Positions 26,292 to 38,174 are shown, counted from the stretch's first letter. The stretch is 64,000 nucleotides of DNA from an uncultured Bacteroidales bacterium (GCA_905235445.1 CAJOLJ010000001.1:1-64000); one strand, 5' to 3'. Numbers and translations are program-made. The notes: generated from the sequence alone by a model not told the origin.

Positions 26292-26300
26292 ATCCGCCAT

Positions 26301-27071
26301 ATGAAGACCAGATACTTTATCACAGCTGCAGCGGCCCTCCTGCTGGGGGCTACCGCCTCACTTGCGCAGCCCTCCTATCCCATTTTCCGGACCGGGGACA
26401 AAATCACCGTCGACGGCGTGCTGGGAGAGGCCTCATGGCAGAGCGCCCCTAAACTCAGCGATCTTGCCGACATCCGTGACGACAAGTCCCTTCCCCTTCC
26501 CACCAAGAATACCACCATCAAGATGCTCTGGGACGATACCTATCTATATATAGGGGCCTACCTGGAGGAGGACGAGGTGATAGCCACCCTCAAGGGCAGG
26601 GACGTCATCATCTACAAGGAGAATGATTTCGAGGTGTTCATAGACCCCGAGGGTGACGGGCAGAACTACTATGAGTTCGAGTTCTCGGCAGCCGGGGAGA
26701 TCATGGACCTCATCATGGACAAGCCCTACTCAGTGGGAGGGAACTTCTTCATGCCATGGGACTGCAAGGGCCTTGTGGTCAAGACCCACATTGACGGCAC
26801 TCCCAACGACCCCGCCGTCAAGGACAAGGGCTGGGGGATAGAGATAGCCATCCCGAGGGCCTCCCTGATGCGTGGCTTCGAGAAACCCACCGACCGCAGC
26901 GTCTGGAGGATGAACTTCTCCAGGGTCGAGTACCTGAAGAAACAGGGACCCGAGGAGAACTGGGTCTGGGCCCCTACGGGCAAGGTCGACATCCACATTC
27001 CCGCCAAGTGGGGATATGTCATGTTCGTGGACGTACCCGCTACGTCCCTTTCCAAGGAGAAAGGAAAATAG
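26301..27071 (+). CDS. Secreted CBM9/DOMON-like carbohydrate-binding protein
   Basis: This 256-residue protein has a signal peptide (residues 1-22, ending SLAQ). The body is a family 9-like carbohydrate-binding/DOMON beta-sandwich: ITVDGVLGEASWQSAP at the start, MLWDDTYLYIGAYLEE, then FEVFIDPEGDGQNYYEFEF and WRMNFSRVEY. Such proteins in Bacteroidota bind sugars or heme-like ligands and often lack catalytic domains, as here. It follows the phosphohexomutase by nine bases, so the two are co-transcribed. The ligand is unknown. Confidence 0.82.
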   Translation: MKTRYFITAAAALLLGATASLAQPSYPIFRTGDKITVDGVLGEASWQSAPKLSDLADIRDDKSLPLPTKNTTIKMLWDDTYLYIGAYLEEDEVIATLKGRDVIIYKENDFEVFIDPEGDGQNYYEFEFSAAGEIMDLIMDKPYSVGGNFFMPWDCKGLVVKTHIDGTPNDPAVKDKGWGIEIAIPRASLMRGFEKPTDRSVWRMNFSRVEYLKKQGPEENWVWAPTGKVDIHIPAKWGYVMFVDVPATSLSKEKGK

Positions 27072-27094
27072 ATTTACGTTTTTGTACGTCCAGA

Positions 27095-27132
27095 GGGTCG
27101 GTATCGTAATCGGTACCGGCCCCTTTGGCTTT
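27095..27132. terminator. Terminator between CBM9-like gene and nth
   Basis: A 12-pair stem with GU pairs (27095-27106 with 27111-27122; loop TAAT) is followed by CTTTGGCTTTT. It lies 23 bases after the CBM9-like stop and before the converging nth gene. Confidence 0.75.
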
Positions 27133-27208
27133 TCGGGACTGGGGCAACTGTGCTGCGCTCTGCCCTTCGCATATGGCAGGCGCAACCCGTCCGGATGCGG
27201 GGGGAATT

Positions 27209-27853
27209 CTATTCCTTGCCCTTCTGCTTCTCCAGGTAAAGGCACCATGAGGACAGGGGACAGTCCTGGCACTTTGGCCTGGAGGCTGTGCACATGTATC
27301 TTCCGTGAAGGATGAGCCAGTGGTGCGCCCTCGGGCGGATGTCCTCGCTTATGTGGGCGTGAAGGTCAGCCTGGACTGCATCGGGAGTCTTGCCCTCGGA
27401 GAGTCCCAGCCTGTGGGATACCCTGAACACATGGGTGTCCACTGCCATGTATGGCTGGTTGTAAACAATGGAAAGGACGACGCTGGCGGTTTTGCGTCCC
27501 ACGCCGGGAAGCCTTGTCAGGGAGTCTATGTCGGAGGGGACCTCCCCTCCGAACTCCTCTACGAGCATGCGGCTCATCTCCAGGAGATGACGGGTCTTGG
27601 AGTTGGGATAGGATATGCTTTTTATGAAAGGGAACAGCGTCTCGAAGTCTGCCCCGGCCATGCTGGCTGCGGTAGGGTAGGCCTCGAAGAGGGGAGGGGT
27701 GCTTTCGTTCACCCGCTTGTCGGTGCACTGTGCGGAGAGCATGGTCGCCACCAGCAGCTGGAAGGGAGTGCCGTAGTGAAGCTCGGTACGGGGGTCCGGG
27801 TTGTTCCGCTCAAAGTACCCGATGGTCCGGGCGTATCTTTCCTCTGTAGTCAT
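27209..27853 (-). CDS. nth: Endonuclease III
   Basis: This 214-residue DNA glycosylase/AP lyase removes oxidised pyrimidines. The helix-hairpin-helix is LPGVGRKTASVVLS, with the catalytic Lys, and the catalytic Asp lies in AVDTHVFRVSHRLG. The four-cysteine iron-sulfur loop CTASRPKCQDCPLSSWC shows the exact C-x6-C-x2-C-x5-C spacing. It starts 22 bases after the ftsE stop and is probably in its operon. Confidence 0.96.
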   Translation of the reverse strand: MTTEERYARTIGYFERNNPDPRTELHYGTPFQLLVATMLSAQCTDKRVNESTPPLFEAYPTAASMAGADFETLFPFIKSISYPNSKTRHLLEMSRMLVEEFGGEVPSDIDSLTRLPGVGRKTASVVLSIVYNQPYMAVDTHVFRVSHRLGLSEGKTPDAVQADLHAHISEDIRPRAHHWLILHGRYMCTASRPKCQDCPLSSWCLYLEKQKGKE

Positions 27854-27875
27854 CGTGTGTCTTTGAGGTGGGGTG

Positions 27876-28619
27876 CTAGATAATCAGCGAGAGGTCTATC
27901 GCATCGTCGTCGTCCTGCTCCGTGCAGTGCTCGTCCTTGCACATGAACACCCGTCCGTGGTACTTCTCGAAAATGTCGCGGTGGTGCGTCACCATGACGA
28001 GGGCGGTACCCTCCGCGTTGATGGAAGTGAGAAGGCGCATGATGCCGTCGGCAGTCTCGTTGTCGAGGTTCCCGGTGGGCTCGTCCGCTATTATGACCTC
28101 GGGGGCATTGAGGAGGGCCCTGGCCACGGCGACCCTTTGCTGCTCCCCGCCGGACAGCTGGTGGGGCATCTTGTGCTTTTTGTTCTGCATGCCCACGTCG
28201 GCAAGCACCTTGTCTATCCTCTCCGACATGGCGGCCTTGTCCTTCCACCCCGTTGCCCTCAGGACGAACTCCAGGTTCTTTTCCACGGTCCTGTCGGTAA
28301 GCAGCTGGAAATCCTGGAATACCACCCCGACTTTGCGCCGGAGGTAAGGAATGTCCTTGGGGCGGATGTTCTCGAGGGTGAACCCGCACACTTCCCCGTG
28401 ACCCTTGGAGAGGGGATTCTCGGCTATCATGGTTCTCACGATGGAGGTCTTGCCGGTTCCGACCCTGCCCACTATGTACACGAAATCCCCTTTCATCACG
28501 TCCATGTCAAGGCCGTAGATGACAATGCTTTCCCCGCTTGGGATGTCGGCTCCCCTAAAGGAGATGACAGGCTTCGGGGAAGATGGGGAACTTTGAATAT
28601 TCTTGTTTTCCTCTTCCAT
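27876..28619 (-). CDS. ftsE: FtsE-like cell-division ABC transporter ATPase
   Basis: This is a 247-residue ATPase from the chosen ATG at 28619. Walker A is GRVGTGKTS, the Q-loop VVFQDFQLL, the signature LSGGEQQRVAVARAL, Walker B VIIADEPTGNLD and the switch His VTHH. FtsE with FtsX regulates peptidoglycan hydrolases at the septum; ftsX is not adjacent here, as is common in Bacteroidota. The frame extends upstream to 28685, but it passes through a clear promoter, so that start is rejected. The C-terminus has an acidic run (DDDDA). Confidence 0.88.
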   Translation of the reverse strand: MEEENKNIQSSPSSPKPVISFRGADIPSGESIVIYGLDMDVMKGDFVYIVGRVGTGKTSIVRTMIAENPLSKGHGEVCGFTLENIRPKDIPYLRRKVGVVFQDFQLLTDRTVEKNLEFVLRATGWKDKAAMSERIDKVLADVGMQNKKHKMPHQLSGGEQQRVAVARALLNAPEVIIADEPTGNLDNETADGIMRLLTSINAEGTALVMVTHHRDIFEKYHGRVFMCKDEHCTEQDDDDAIDLSLII

Positions 28620-28630
28620 CTTTTTGCAGT

Positions 28631-28686
28631 GATGCCGAAGTGAGGCATCCACCTTGCAAATATAGTCCATCTTATCCAAAATCAAA
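28631..28686 (-). promoter_or_regulatory. ftsE promoter and leader hairpin
   Basis: On the minus strand TTTG (28683-28686) is followed after 18 bases by TATATTTG (28657-28664). Seven bases beyond the box begins a perfect hairpin GATGCC/GGCATC (arms 28631-28636 and 28644-28649), 11 bases ahead of the ATG. Confidence 0.75.
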
Positions 28687-28873
28687 AGACGCCCATTTCC
28701 TCCACCCCAGTTCGGGGAGCCACTGAAAAGGATATTTCCTTTCGTGGGATAATATTTACTTCATTATGTGGTTTCAATACTTGTTGCAACTTCTTTGGGC
28801 ATGGCGGGGGAGAGGCGAGGACCCCGTGCATCGCGCTTTTCCGAAAAGATAATTCGCAGCAGGAAAAGATTTT

Positions 28874-28942
28874 TTTGGTTTCCAGCTTCAGAATGAGTAT
28901 TTTTGTAAATTGGATTTTATATTCCATCTGCCCGTAGGGCAG
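28874..28942 (+). promoter_or_regulatory. Promoter and leader hairpin of the TPR gene
   Basis: TTTG (28874-28877), a 20-base spacer and TATTTTTG (28898-28905) form a canonical promoter. A perfect hairpin CTGCCC-GTA-GGGCAG (28928-28942) follows, 29 bases before the start codon. Confidence 0.8.
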
Positions 28943-28971
28943 CCAATACTGCGAAAAAAGTAAATACATAC

Positions 28972-31900
28972 ATGAAGAAAGTACGCAAGACCTTAATTGC
29001 ACTCCTCGGGATGCTGCTCCTGCTTCCTGCAGGCCCTGGAAGCATCCTCAGGGCACAGTCCCTCACAGCGGGGGACCCTTTCAAGTACGGAGTCGAACTC
29101 TTCCGCCACGGGATGTTCTCCGAGGCCAAGCTCATCTTCGACAATATCAGGGACGATGAGGCTTTCGACACTGACCGTACCCTCAGCGCCCTCGCCCAGG
29201 GCTACTCGGTCCTTTGCGCCGTCAACATGAAGACCCCCGGCTACGAGACATTGCTGGAGGCATTCATCGAGAGGGGACAGCACACCGGCCTGGAGCCCCA
29301 GATCCGTTACCGTTACGGACTGAACCTCTTCGACGAGCAGGCCTACGACAGGGCCCTCACACAGTTCAAGAACTTCTCGGTCAGCGACCTGGAGCCTTCG
29401 GACAGGGCCGAGTACACTTTCAAGACGGCCTACTGCAATTTCAGCCTGGAGAACTATGACTCCGCCCTCAGGGGCTTCGCCAACGTGATGAACATGCCGA
29501 TGAGCGATTACACCGCCCCCTCGCAGTATGCCACCGGCTACATCAACTACGAAAGGCGCAATTTCCCCGTGGCCCTCTCCTGGTTCGAGCAGAGCGTCCT
29601 GGACCCCCGTTTCGAGGAGATATCCAACTACTACATAGCCGAGTGCCACTTCATGGACAAGGACTATGAGTATGTGGCCCGCTACGGTCCCGGTATCCTC
29701 CAGAAAGTCCCCGAGGAGAGGAAGGGACATCTCGCCAGGCTGATTTCCGAGTCATTCCTGGTCAGGGGTGACGCGGACTCCGCCAAGGAGTACTTCGACC
29801 TCATCCAGGAAGAATCCGAGAAGGGAAGGGGAGACTATTTCTACGCAGGTTCCCTGATGTACGCCATCAAGGACTGGCAGGGAGCGATCGACAACTATAC
29901 GAAGATGGGCGAGAAAGCGGACTCCCTTGGGCAGCTTGCCAACTACAATATGGCCTACGCCTACATCCAGACCAAGAACAAGGTTGCCGCGATGGACACT
30001 TTCAAGGACGCCGCCTCGGCTTCCTACGATCCCGCCATCCAGGAGGACGCATTCTTCAACTGGGCGAAGCTTTCCTTCGACCTGAACAATGACGGTTCCG
30101 TCTTCGAGCAGTACCTCGACAAATACGCCGACAAGGCCAAGGGTGAGAGCATCTATACGTACATGGCCCTGGCCGCCCTCTACAACCACGATTACGCAGG
30201 GGCTGTGGCAGCCTATGACAACATAGACGAGCTGGATGATGACATGAAAGGCAATTACATGAAGGCCAACTACCTGAGGGCCAACCAGCTCATCCGCAAC
30301 TCTTCATGGAGGGCAGCAATAGACAACCTCAGGGCGGCGGGCTTCTACGCCGACAAGATGTCGGACTTCTACCAGCTGGACCGCTACTGGCTGGGGGAGG
30401 CCTACTACAATGACGAGCAGTTCACCCAGGCCAAGGAGGTGTTCACCGACCTGTACAACCAGTCCGGCATGGACGGGAGGCCTGAAGGGGAGATGCTCCC
30501 TTACAACATCGCCTACTGCTATTTCCAGGAAGGGGCATGGGACCCTGCCTACAAGTGGTTTGTGCGCTACGCCTCCAACAGTGCCGCCCCCTACAGGCGC
30601 GACGCCATGACAAGGGCCGCCGACGCCAAGTTCATTTCCAAGGACTACACCGCAGCCGTGGATGAGTACGGCAAGGTCATAAAGGAATATCCCGCCCTTG
30701 ACGACATGTACCCCTACTACCGAAGCGGGGTCTCCTACGGTCTTCTCGCAGAGAACGCAGGGACCAAGACCGCCAAGGCGCGCAAGGAGAGGACATCTTT
30801 CATAAACAAGAAGATAGACATCCTCTCCAATGTCAACAACGCATCCCCGACGGTCCCGTATTACAGTGACGCCCTCTACGAACTGGGCCAGACATACCTC
30901 GACAACAAGCAGTCCGACAAGGCCGCCACCTCGTACCGCAAGCTCCTGGCCTCCTCCGCTGACTCCTCGTCCGTCGCCAAGGGCCTCATGGGCCTTGGGC
31001 TCATTTCCAGGAACAACAAGAAGTATGACGAGGCCCTGGACTATTACAAGAGGGTGGTGAAATCCATGCCTTCGAGCCAGTATGCGGACGATGCCCTCCT
31101 CGCGATAGAGAGCCTCTACCAGGCCAAGAAGCAGCCCGACAAATACTACGAGTACCTCCAGTCAATCGGCAACAAGGGAGCCGGGGATCCCGCAGGGCGG
31201 GAGAATTCGACGTTCTCCGCAGCAGAGCAGAACTACCTTGCCGGGAACTATTCCAAGGCCATCACCTCCCTTCTCGCCTATCTGCAGGACTATCCTTCCG
31301 GGAACAACAAGTCCCAGGCTGAGTTCTACCTCGCAGACTGCTACAGGAACCTGGACAAGAAGGACCAGGCCTGCGACTACTACAGGAAAGTGATGGAAGA
31401 GGGAGGGGAGAGCTCCTTCGCTGAGGTGTCCGCCCTCCAGTATGCCACCCTCACCTATTCCATGGAGAAATTCGATGATGCATACACGGGTTACTCCACC
31501 CTGTCCAGGATCGCCAAGATTCCCGCGAATGCATCGGCCGCCATCGTCGGCATGATGCGGTCCGCTTTCGGGGCCAAGAAGTACGCCGAGGCCGTGAGCG
31601 CCGCCGACAAGGTCCTTCTCGACACCTCGATCCCCTCAGATGCCAAAAGGGAGGCAGAGTTCCTGAAGGCCCGCTCCTACCTCGCCACCTCTGACCGGGG
31701 CAGCGCGATGACCATCCTTCGCAAACTCTCCCGCGAGACCAACACTCCCGAAGGGGCGCAGAGCGTCATCCTCCTCATCCAGGACAGCTACGACAAGGGT
31801 GAGTTCAAGAGCGTGGAGGACCAGGTCTACAGTTTCGCGGAAAGCGGCACCTCCCAGATTTACTACCTGGCGAAGGCCTTCATCATCCTTGGCGACACCT

Positions 31901-32055
31901 TCGTCGAGAGGGAGGACTACGAGCAGGCCAAGGCCACATTCGAGAGCGTGCTCGACGGGTATGAACCCATCTCCTCCGAAGATGACACCGTCCAGAACGT
32001 GAAGATGAGACTGAGCCGTCTCGAGGAAATGACAAAGGCCCCCTCCAACCAGTAA
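28972..32055 (+). CDS. Large secreted tetratricopeptide-repeat protein
   Basis: This 1027-residue protein has a signal peptide (about 1-29, ending LRAQ). Nearly the whole mature part is TPR-type helical repeats: examples are YRYGLNLFDEQAYDRALTQF, DALYELGQTYLDNKQSDKAA and AEFYLADCYRNLDKKDQAC. It resembles YbgF/BamD-like TPR proteins that organise outer-membrane assemblies. It is followed 21 bases later by an outer-membrane barrel gene, and the two probably work together at the outer membrane; the partner and cargo are unknown. Confidence 0.85.
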   Translation: MKKVRKTLIALLGMLLLLPAGPGSILRAQSLTAGDPFKYGVELFRHGMFSEAKLIFDNIRDDEAFDTDRTLSALAQGYSVLCAVNMKTPGYETLLEAFIERGQHTGLEPQIRYRYGLNLFDEQAYDRALTQFKNFSVSDLEPSDRAEYTFKTAYCNFSLENYDSALRGFANVMNMPMSDYTAPSQYATGYINYERRNFPVALSWFEQSVLDPRFEEISNYYIAECHFMDKDYEYVARYGPGILQKVPEERKGHLARLISESFLVRGDADSAKEYFDLIQEESEKGRGDYFYAGSLMYAIKDWQGAIDNYTKMGEKADSLGQLANYNMAYAYIQTKNKVAAMDTFKDAASASYDPAIQEDAFFNWAKLSFDLNNDGSVFEQYLDKYADKAKGESIYTYMALAALYNHDYAGAVAAYDNIDELDDDMKGNYMKANYLRANQLIRNSSWRAAIDNLRAAGFYADKMSDFYQLDRYWLGEAYYNDEQFTQAKEVFTDLYNQSGMDGRPEGEMLPYNIAYCYFQEGAWDPAYKWFVRYASNSAAPYRRDAMTRAADAKFISKDYTAAVDEYGKVIKEYPALDDMYPYYRSGVSYGLLAENAGTKTAKARKERTSFINKKIDILSNVNNASPTVPYYSDALYELGQTYLDNKQSDKAATSYRKLLASSADSSSVAKGLMGLGLISRNNKKYDEALDYYKRVVKSMPSSQYADDALLAIESLYQAKKQPDKYYEYLQSIGNKGAGDPAGRENSTFSAAEQNYLAGNYSKAITSLLAYLQDYPSGNNKSQAEFYLADCYRNLDKKDQACDYYRKVMEEGGESSFAEVSALQYATLTYSMEKFDDAYTGYSTLSRIAKIPANASAAIVGMMRSAFGAKKYAEAVSAADKVLLDTSIPSDAKREAEFLKARSYLATSDRGSAMTILRKLSRETNTPEGAQSVILLIQDSYDKGEFKSVEDQVYSFAESGTSQIYYLAKAFIILGDTFVEREDYEQAKATFESVLDGYEPISSEDDTVQNVKMRLSRLEEMTKAPSNQ

Positions 32056-32076
32056 AATCCACAATCCAACCTGAAT

Positions 32077-33795
32077 ATGAAAGTTTCAAGATATATCCTT
32101 CTGACGGGAGCCCTCCTGGGCGGGACCATCCTCTGTGTGAGGGCCCAGGACCTGAACCCCACTGTGGAGGTCACCAACGAGTACCAGGGACGTCTCCAGG
32201 AGGTCCACAAGCCCACGCTGGAAATGGCCGTACCGGATTCCCTGCTGCGTTTTGATTTGGATTTCGATTACTCCGTCTTCGAGAGGCAGTATGCCGGGGC
32301 CGGGGATTTCAAGCCTTACCTGATGGACCTCAAGCCCTCGCCTTCCGCTTACAAAGGCCGCAAGGCCTATGTCAAGGCCGGGGCAGGGGCTGCGCTCAGG
32401 ACAACGACGGATTTCGTGATATCGCCTTCCACCGGGACCCCGCTGCAGCTCAATATCTTCGGGTCCCACAATATGTTCCTCGGAAAATACCGGGACGTCC
32501 AGTCCGAGACCCTCGATTCCTACGAAATGCTCCGTGCCGTGAAAGGGTCGAATTACAGCGGCGTTGACATGGTCAACCGCCTCGGTGTGTCCGGGGCCTA
32601 CGACTGGAACAGCACTGCAATGACGTTCGACGCCGGATACTGGGGGCTCTACTCCCGGAGTTTCTATATCAATTCCATGCTGAATGCGGCAGTGGTGAAC
32701 GCCCATGTCGGTTCCAACAAGGGACATTCCAACCATTTCAAGCATTCCACCGATATCCATGCCAACCTCGGGTCGGACTCCTCCGCAGGGGTCAATCTGA
32801 CCTATGTGAATACCTCCCTTCACGGGACTTACGGAAGCGTGTATGACGCCTACAACTCCATTCTCGTGGACGTGGACGCCCAGGTGGACTACTACAATGA
32901 GTACAACAACTCGCTGGACGCTTTTGCCATGAACCTGAGCGTCACCCCCAAGTACGCTTTCCAGAGAGGCAATTTCGCCCTCTCCGCAGGTGTGCGCCTT
33001 GCCCATGTTTTCAGCAACAAGGCCACCTACGATGGCTTCGAGCTGAACGCTAACGGGGATGCGCAGTTCATCTTCCCCGACGTCAGGGTAAGCTACATGG
33101 CAGTCCCCGGCGCCCTTGAACTCTATGCCAAGGCTTGCGGCGGCTCCTACCTCAACTCCTACTCCGACATCAAGGAGAACTGGCATTTCTTCAACCTGGA
33201 AATGGGCCGTGGGCAGAACCCCGTCCTTTCCAATTCCCTTTGCAGGGCTGACATAAGTGTCGGCGCAGAGGGCAATGTCGCCTCCTTCCTGCATTTCAAG
33301 GCCCAGGGTGGTGTGGCCTTCATAGTGAACGGGCTTCTCGATGCGGTGGCCCCCACGATGACTCCCGGGGTGGCCTACAGGAACTACAGTATGGTTTACG
33401 GGAAGGCCCAGCTCAGCTGGAACGCCAAGCCGGTCCTCTTCGATGCTTCTTTGCTCCTGAACAGGACGAACCTCTACAGGAATCAGATGGAAGTGTTCGA
33501 GCCCGCCTTGGCAAGCGGGGAAATCCGTGTAAGGTACAACTGGAATGACCGTCTCATCGCAGGGGTCGTAGCCGATGGCGCCGTCACCAGGAGGGGTTAC
33601 ATCGGGACTACCGACGTAAGGATCCCCGGGTTCGTGGACCTCGGGCTCCAGGCCGAGTTCGCGATGACCCGCAACTTTGCCCTCTGGGCCCAGGCGGGGA
33701 ACCTTCTGTCCATCATGGGCCAGACCGTCCAGAGGCATCCGCTCCAGGAGGAACCCGGGCTCAGCATCCTAGGCGGGGTCGTCCTGATGTTCTAG
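32077..33795 (+). CDS. Outer-membrane beta-barrel protein
   Basis: This 572-residue protein has a signal peptide (ending CVRAQ). The N-terminal 65 residues form a soluble segment with LEMAVPDSLLRFDLDFDYSVF. The rest shows alternating aromatic/polar beta-strands typical of a TonB-receptor-like barrel without a plug domain, ending in a strand with terminal Phe (GVVLMF), the outer-membrane assembly signal. It is co-transcribed with the preceding TPR protein. Homologous pairs are common in Bacteroidota, but their function is not established to my knowledge. Confidence 0.82.
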   Translation: MKVSRYILLTGALLGGTILCVRAQDLNPTVEVTNEYQGRLQEVHKPTLEMAVPDSLLRFDLDFDYSVFERQYAGAGDFKPYLMDLKPSPSAYKGRKAYVKAGAGAALRTTTDFVISPSTGTPLQLNIFGSHNMFLGKYRDVQSETLDSYEMLRAVKGSNYSGVDMVNRLGVSGAYDWNSTAMTFDAGYWGLYSRSFYINSMLNAAVVNAHVGSNKGHSNHFKHSTDIHANLGSDSSAGVNLTYVNTSLHGTYGSVYDAYNSILVDVDAQVDYYNEYNNSLDAFAMNLSVTPKYAFQRGNFALSAGVRLAHVFSNKATYDGFELNANGDAQFIFPDVRVSYMAVPGALELYAKACGGSYLNSYSDIKENWHFFNLEMGRGQNPVLSNSLCRADISVGAEGNVASFLHFKAQGGVAFIVNGLLDAVAPTMTPGVAYRNYSMVYGKAQLSWNAKPVLFDASLLLNRTNLYRNQMEVFEPALASGEIRVRYNWNDRLIAGVVADGAVTRRGYIGTTDVRIPGFVDLGLQAEFAMTRNFALWAQAGNLLSIMGQTVQRHPLQEEPGLSILGGVVLMF

Positions 33796-33823
33796 GGCTT
33801 GCACAATTCGGAAAACAAGTGAC

Positions 33824-33868
33824 CGGGGAAGGTGCCGCAGGGTATCTTCCCCGATTTGTTTGTTTTTA
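33824..33868 (+). terminator. Terminator after the TPR/barrel operon
   Basis: A perfect stem CGGGGAAG/CTTCCCCG (33824-33831 and 33846-33853), extendable by two pairs, is followed by ATTTGTTTGTTTTT. Confidence 0.88.
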
Positions 33869-33880
33869 CCCCTTTCCAAG

Positions 33881-33947
33881 TTTGGATAATAGCCGACATT
33901 TTCATAAATTTGCATGTTTTTTTGGCGGCCTTTCCCCTACGGGGAAA
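33881..33947 (+). promoter_or_regulatory. gyrB promoter and leader hairpin
   Basis: TTTG (33881-33884), a 20-base spacer and TAAATTTG (33905-33912) match the consensus exactly. A perfect seven-pair hairpin TTTCCCC-TAC-GGGGAAA (33931-33947) lies in the leader, which is about 100 bases long. Confidence 0.82.
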
Positions 33948-34004
33948 TCCCGGGACGGAATCTTCTTCGAAAATCCTCCTTGTGAAGAGATTCCATAAAT
34001 ATGA

Positions 34005-36026
<2,022 letters not shown>

Positions 36027-36045
36027 GTGGCGCGGACTTTTACAG

Positions 36046-36095
36046 GGGAGAATAATCATTTGGAAATCATCTGGTTATTCTCCCATACGCTTTTA
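36046..36095 (+). terminator. Terminator after gyrB
   Basis: A perfect ten-pair inverted repeat GGGAGAATAA/TTATTCTCCC (36046-36055 and 36075-36084) is followed by ATACGCTTTTA, 19 bases after the stop codon. Confidence 0.75.
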
Positions 36096-36122
36096 GATGG
36101 TTCCTTTTTCCCTGTTTAGACC

Positions 36123-38174
36123 ATGTCATCATCCCCAAGATACATCATCCCCAAGGACTCCAAGGTATACATGATCCTGGGAGTGCTCTTCCTTTTCCTG
36201 ATGCTCATATTCCCCCGTACCGGGAGGTTCAATTATGAATACAAGAAAGGCTCCGCCTGGACATACGAGACGCTCGTGGCCCAGTTCGACTTCCCGATAA
36301 AGAAGACCGAGGAGCAGATTGCCAGCGAGAGGGAGAACGCCGGGGCGAGCAACATCCGTTATTTCAAGTACTCGGAGGATGTGGGCATCGATGCCCAGAA
36401 GGCCATGGGGGCGAAGAATTCCCTGTCCCAGGAAATGCGCCTTGCGCTACTTACCAAGCTCAAGTCCATTTACGACAGGGGAGTGATCGCCGACGGGGAC
36501 GTGAATGCAGAGAAGGAGGTCATCTTCATCCAGAGGGGCAAGAGGGCCACGAAGCACCCGGTTTCGGACGTGTACACCGTCTCCACCGCAAGGACCGCCC
36601 TCAGAGGTGAGTTCGTCCAGAAGTTCAATGATTCCCCGAATCCCGATTCCCTTCTCGCGGTGATAGGTGTCATGGACCTCATAACCCCGAACCTTACCTA
36701 CGACCAGCAGACTTCCGAGATGGTCAGCGCCCGCCTGGCCGATGACATATCCCCGACCTCCGGGTTCGTGAGGGCCGGGCAGACCATAGTCCACAATGGG
36801 GAAATCGTCACTGCGGAGATTCTCCAGATCCTCGATTCCTACAAGTCCGAGTACGAGACGACCCTCGGTTATACGGGACCCAGGTTCCTGCTGTGGCTGG
36901 GAAATGCCATGCTCTCCCTGTTCCTGGTCATGATATTCTTCATGACGGTGCTCTTCACCAATGGCGGCATCTTCAGTGAACTGAACCGCCTCACGTACCT
37001 TTGCCTTGTCGTTGCGATGGGAGCCGCCATGGCCCTGGGCTTTGACAGGGTAGGGCCCTACACCCTGTTCCTGGTGCCTTTCCCGATTCTCGCCATCTAC
37101 CTCCTGGCATTCTTCCGCAAAAGCGTTATCCTCCCCGTGTACATGATAGCGATGCTCCCGCTGATGATATTCTGCCACAATGGGACAGACCTCTATGTGA
37201 TATACCTGGCCGGCGGGGTCACGATGATGTACACGCATGATTTTTTCTCGAGGGGATGGAAGCAGTTCATAGCTGCCATCATCCTTTTCGCGGTCCAGGT
37301 TCTCGTATTTGCATCCTTCCGCCTCATCCACGATGTCAAGGGATTCTCGGACTTCAGCCCGGTGGTGTTCCTCTTCGCCGGTTCCATGATGACCGTGCTT
37401 CTCTACCCGATGGTCTACCTCTTCGAGAGGATGTTCTCCCTTGTCTCCAAGAACAGGCTCAGGGAGCTTGCGGAAACTAGCAACCCTCTTCTGCTGGAAC
37501 TCTCCCGCAAGGCCCCGGGCACTTTCCAGCACACCCTCCAGGTCTGTTCCCTGGCCGAGGGAGCGGCAAGGGAACTGGGCTGCAACGTGCTCCTTGTGAA
37601 AGCGGGAGCCATGTACCATGACATAGGCAAGATGGAGAACCCGATGTGCTTCACCGAGAACCAGGTGACTGAGGTGGATAAGTCTTACCATTCCGCCCTC
37701 ACCAGCGCCCAGAGCGCACAGCTCATCATCCGCCATGTCTCCGACGGGCTCACCCTCGCTGACCGGCATCATCTGCCCCCCATCATCAAGGCCTTCATAA
37801 GCACCCATCACGGGACCACCCATACGGGATACTACTATAATATGTACATGAATGCGGGTGGCAAGAAGGAGGATGCGGACACTCTCTTCTCCTACCCGGG
37901 TCCTGCCCCGACGACGAAGGAACAGATCCTGCTGATGATCTGCGACTCGGTGGAGGCCGCATCGCGCTCGCTCAGGGACACCAGCCCCGAGACCATAAGC
38001 AACATGGTCGAGGGGATAGTGGCGACCAAGACCAGGGAGGGACAGCTTGACGGGGCGGACATTTCCTTCAGGGAACTCAGCATACTGAAAGAGTACCTCA
38101 AGGAGCAGATCAGCAAGGCAAACCATTCCCGCATCGCCTATCCCAAGCTTGTGAAGGATCCCGACAAAAAGTAG
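36123..38174 (+). CDS. PgpH-type 7TM-HD membrane phosphodiesterase
   Basis: This 683-residue protein has one N-terminal helix (15-35), a large extracytoplasmic 7TMR-HDED domain to about residue 255, seven membrane helices and a cytosolic HD domain. HD metal ligands are visible in FQHTLQVCSLAEGAA, MYHDIGKMENP and STHHGTTHTGYYY. PgpH-like enzymes hydrolyse cyclic di-AMP, linking turgor, potassium and wall stress. This activity is inferred from architecture. It stands alone after the gyrB terminator; no TAnnTTTG box was found in the short gap. Confidence 0.9.
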   Translation: MSSSPRYIIPKDSKVYMILGVLFLFLMLIFPRTGRFNYEYKKGSAWTYETLVAQFDFPIKKTEEQIASERENAGASNIRYFKYSEDVGIDAQKAMGAKNSLSQEMRLALLTKLKSIYDRGVIADGDVNAEKEVIFIQRGKRATKHPVSDVYTVSTARTALRGEFVQKFNDSPNPDSLLAVIGVMDLITPNLTYDQQTSEMVSARLADDISPTSGFVRAGQTIVHNGEIVTAEILQILDSYKSEYETTLGYTGPRFLLWLGNAMLSLFLVMIFFMTVLFTNGGIFSELNRLTYLCLVVAMGAAMALGFDRVGPYTLFLVPFPILAIYLLAFFRKSVILPVYMIAMLPLMIFCHNGTDLYVIYLAGGVTMMYTHDFFSRGWKQFIAAIILFAVQVLVFASFRLIHDVKGFSDFSPVVFLFAGSMMTVLLYPMVYLFERMFSLVSKNRLRELAETSNPLLLELSRKAPGTFQHTLQVCSLAEGAARELGCNVLLVKAGAMYHDIGKMENPMCFTENQVTEVDKSYHSALTSAQSAQLIIRHVSDGLTLADRHHLPPIIKAFISTHHGTTHTGYYYNMYMNAGGKKEDADTLFSYPGPAPTTKEQILLMICDSVEAASRSLRDTSPETISNMVEGIVATKTREGQLDGADISFRELSILKEYLKEQISKANHSRIAYPKLVKDPDKK

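Noticed and set aside
24636..26300. Long open frame antisense to the phosphohexomutase
   Set aside because: It mirrors the mutase exactly and is His/Gly/Asp-Leu rich as expected of a shadow frame. Similar shadows at 3167-4567, 32086-33738 and 36447-38402 were dropped for the same reason.
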